A DNA stretch of 64,000 nt from contig PDZS01000001.1 in the NCBI GenBank assembly GCA_002753225.1, positions 248,001 through 312,000 of the forward strand, in the 5' to 3' direction. The stretch is from Deltaproteobacteria bacterium YD0425bin51. GTDB taxonomy: Bacteria > Desulfobacterota > Desulfobacteria > Desulfobacterales > YD0425bin51. Below, piece by piece: positions 63,356 to 64,000 of the stretch (its first letter is position 1; each line of letters opens with the position of its first letter). A program made the translations under genes and the position numbers. The notes under the pieces were generated by a model. It had not been told where the DNA came from, did no database searches, and saw only the letters and a list, made by a program, of their open reading frames with translations.

Positions 63356-64000
63356 ATGGTTAAATCAAAGCAGAAACCCCTTGCAGAAATTAAAGATTTG
63401 CTTAAAAGCTATAGTTCTATATTAAATGTAGGGTGTGGAGGATGCGCCTCAGTTTGTCTTGCAGGAGGACAAAGAGAAGTCATAGCTTTAAATAATGAAC
63501 TTTCTTTATTATTCAAACAAGAGGGATTGGATAAAAAGATCGATGGATACACTGTTGAACGCCAGTGCAATGTTGATTTTTTTCAAGGGTTAAGTGATGA
63601 AAGAATAAAGAAGTATGACTGCATTATATCAATGGCTTGTGGAGCTGGCGTTCAATTTTTAGCTGAAGCCTTTAAAAGTAAACCAGTTTTTCCTGCATTA
63701 AATACTGTTTCTATAGGGATTGATAAAGATATTGGTTTGTATGAAGAAAGGTGTCGTGCTTGTGGAGAGTGTGTATTAGCATATACAGGAGGTATATGTC
63801 CTGTTACGAGATGTGCAAAAGGCCTTTTTAATGGTCCATGTGGTGGAACTAACAGGGGTAAATGTGAGATTGGTAATGAATACCCTTGCGCTTGGTATGA
63901 GATTTATGAAAGGCTTAAAGAGCAAAATAGACTGCAGGATATAAAAAAGATTCAGCCCGCTATGCTGTGGAAGAATCAAGTATTAAGAGTAACAATTCAA
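63356..64000 (+). CDS. metV: Methylene-tetrahydrofolate reductase C-terminal (MetV-like) protein, 3' end cut
   Basis: 215 codons are open to the window edge, so the gene is 3'-truncated here, probably by only a few residues. The protein is cysteine-rich: NVGCGGCASVCLAGG (25-39), RQC, MACGAG, then RCRACGECVLAYTGGICPVTRCAKGL and GPCGGTNRGKCE, ending with PCAW. This matches the small zinc/iron-sulfur partner (MetV) of MetF in acetogens and sulfate reducers with the Wood-Ljungdahl pathway. It reduces methylene-H4folate with MetF, probably with ferredoxin or hydrogenase-linked partners encoded to the right. GGGA lies before the ATG. Confidence 0.85.
   Translation, partial: MVKSKQKPLAEIKDLLKSYSSILNVGCGGCASVCLAGGQREVIALNNELSLLFKQEGLDKKIDGYTVERQCNVDFFQGLSDERIKKYDCIISMACGAGVQFLAEAFKSKPVFPALNTVSIGIDKDIGLYEERCRACGECVLAYTGGICPVTRCAKGLFNGPCGGTNRGKCEIGNEYPCAWYEIYERLKEQNRLQDIKKIQPAMLWKNQVLRVTIQ

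Overview
The window is AT-rich, tightly packed bacterial DNA; no stretch without a gene reaches 300 bases. The gene set points to an anaerobic Desulfobacterota (deltaproteobacterial) genome, probably Desulfobacterales. The evidence is an indolepyruvate:ferredoxin oxidoreductase pair, a di-heme SdhCAB/FrdCAB-type succinate dehydrogenase/fumarate reductase, a four-heme c3-like cytochrome, a MetV-type methylene-tetrahydrofolate reductase partner, many REC/PAS/histidine-kinase proteins, and a proteobacterial Tol-Pal system. The lineage is an inference from gene content, not from a search.

Layout. 1-85: start of an exported protein. 262-3655 (-): O-antigen polymerase/ligase-like protein and two GT4-type glycosyltransferases, each overlapping the next by 4 bp. 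3755-6122 (+): iorAB. 6091-12014: accessory stretch with a secreted zinc phospholipase C/S1-P1-nuclease-like protein, a third glycosyltransferase, an STN-domain protein with proline-rich repeats, and a 901-residue exported protein of carboxypeptidase-regulatory-like domains plus tandem repeats. 12123-16684 (+): an EF-G, class II fructose-bisphosphate aldolase, a HEAT-repeat protein and a 57-residue membrane peptide, ending at a bidirectional terminator shared with rpoC. 16745-30543 (-): the classic tRNA-Tyr/Gly/Thr - tuf - rpmG - tRNA-Trp - secE - nusG - rplKAJL - rpoBC supercluster, behind a near-consensus promoter at 30588-30616 and with an L10-leader-like RNA before rplJ.

30690-37636 (+): endonuclease III, a Yej/Dpp-type peptide ABC transporter (two permeases, two ATPases, no binding protein), an O-methyltransferase and a REC-PP2C regulator. 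37662-47687 (-): an eight-gene run from sdhCAB through a degenerate REC/HD-GYP protein, a MotAB-type stator, an RND exporter fused to a cyclic-nucleotide-binding domain, and a PAS protein. 47814-57332 (+): tolQ-tolR-tolA-tolB-pal-cpoB, ruvC-ruvA-ruvB, a SAM hydrolase, then a membrane coiled-coil protein and a bactofilin that share the same C-terminal domain. 57321-57935 (-): a CYTH protein. 57973-64000 (+): a hybrid kinase, a REC-kinase, an exported MetX-like hydrolase, the tetraheme cytochrome and a MetV-like protein cut by the window edge.

The most striking observation is a roughly 95-residue parvulin-like (PpiC-type) domain inserted in RpoC, just before the rim helices at the secondary-channel entrance. 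The next is the duplicated C-terminal domain shared by the bactofilin and its membrane-anchored neighbour.
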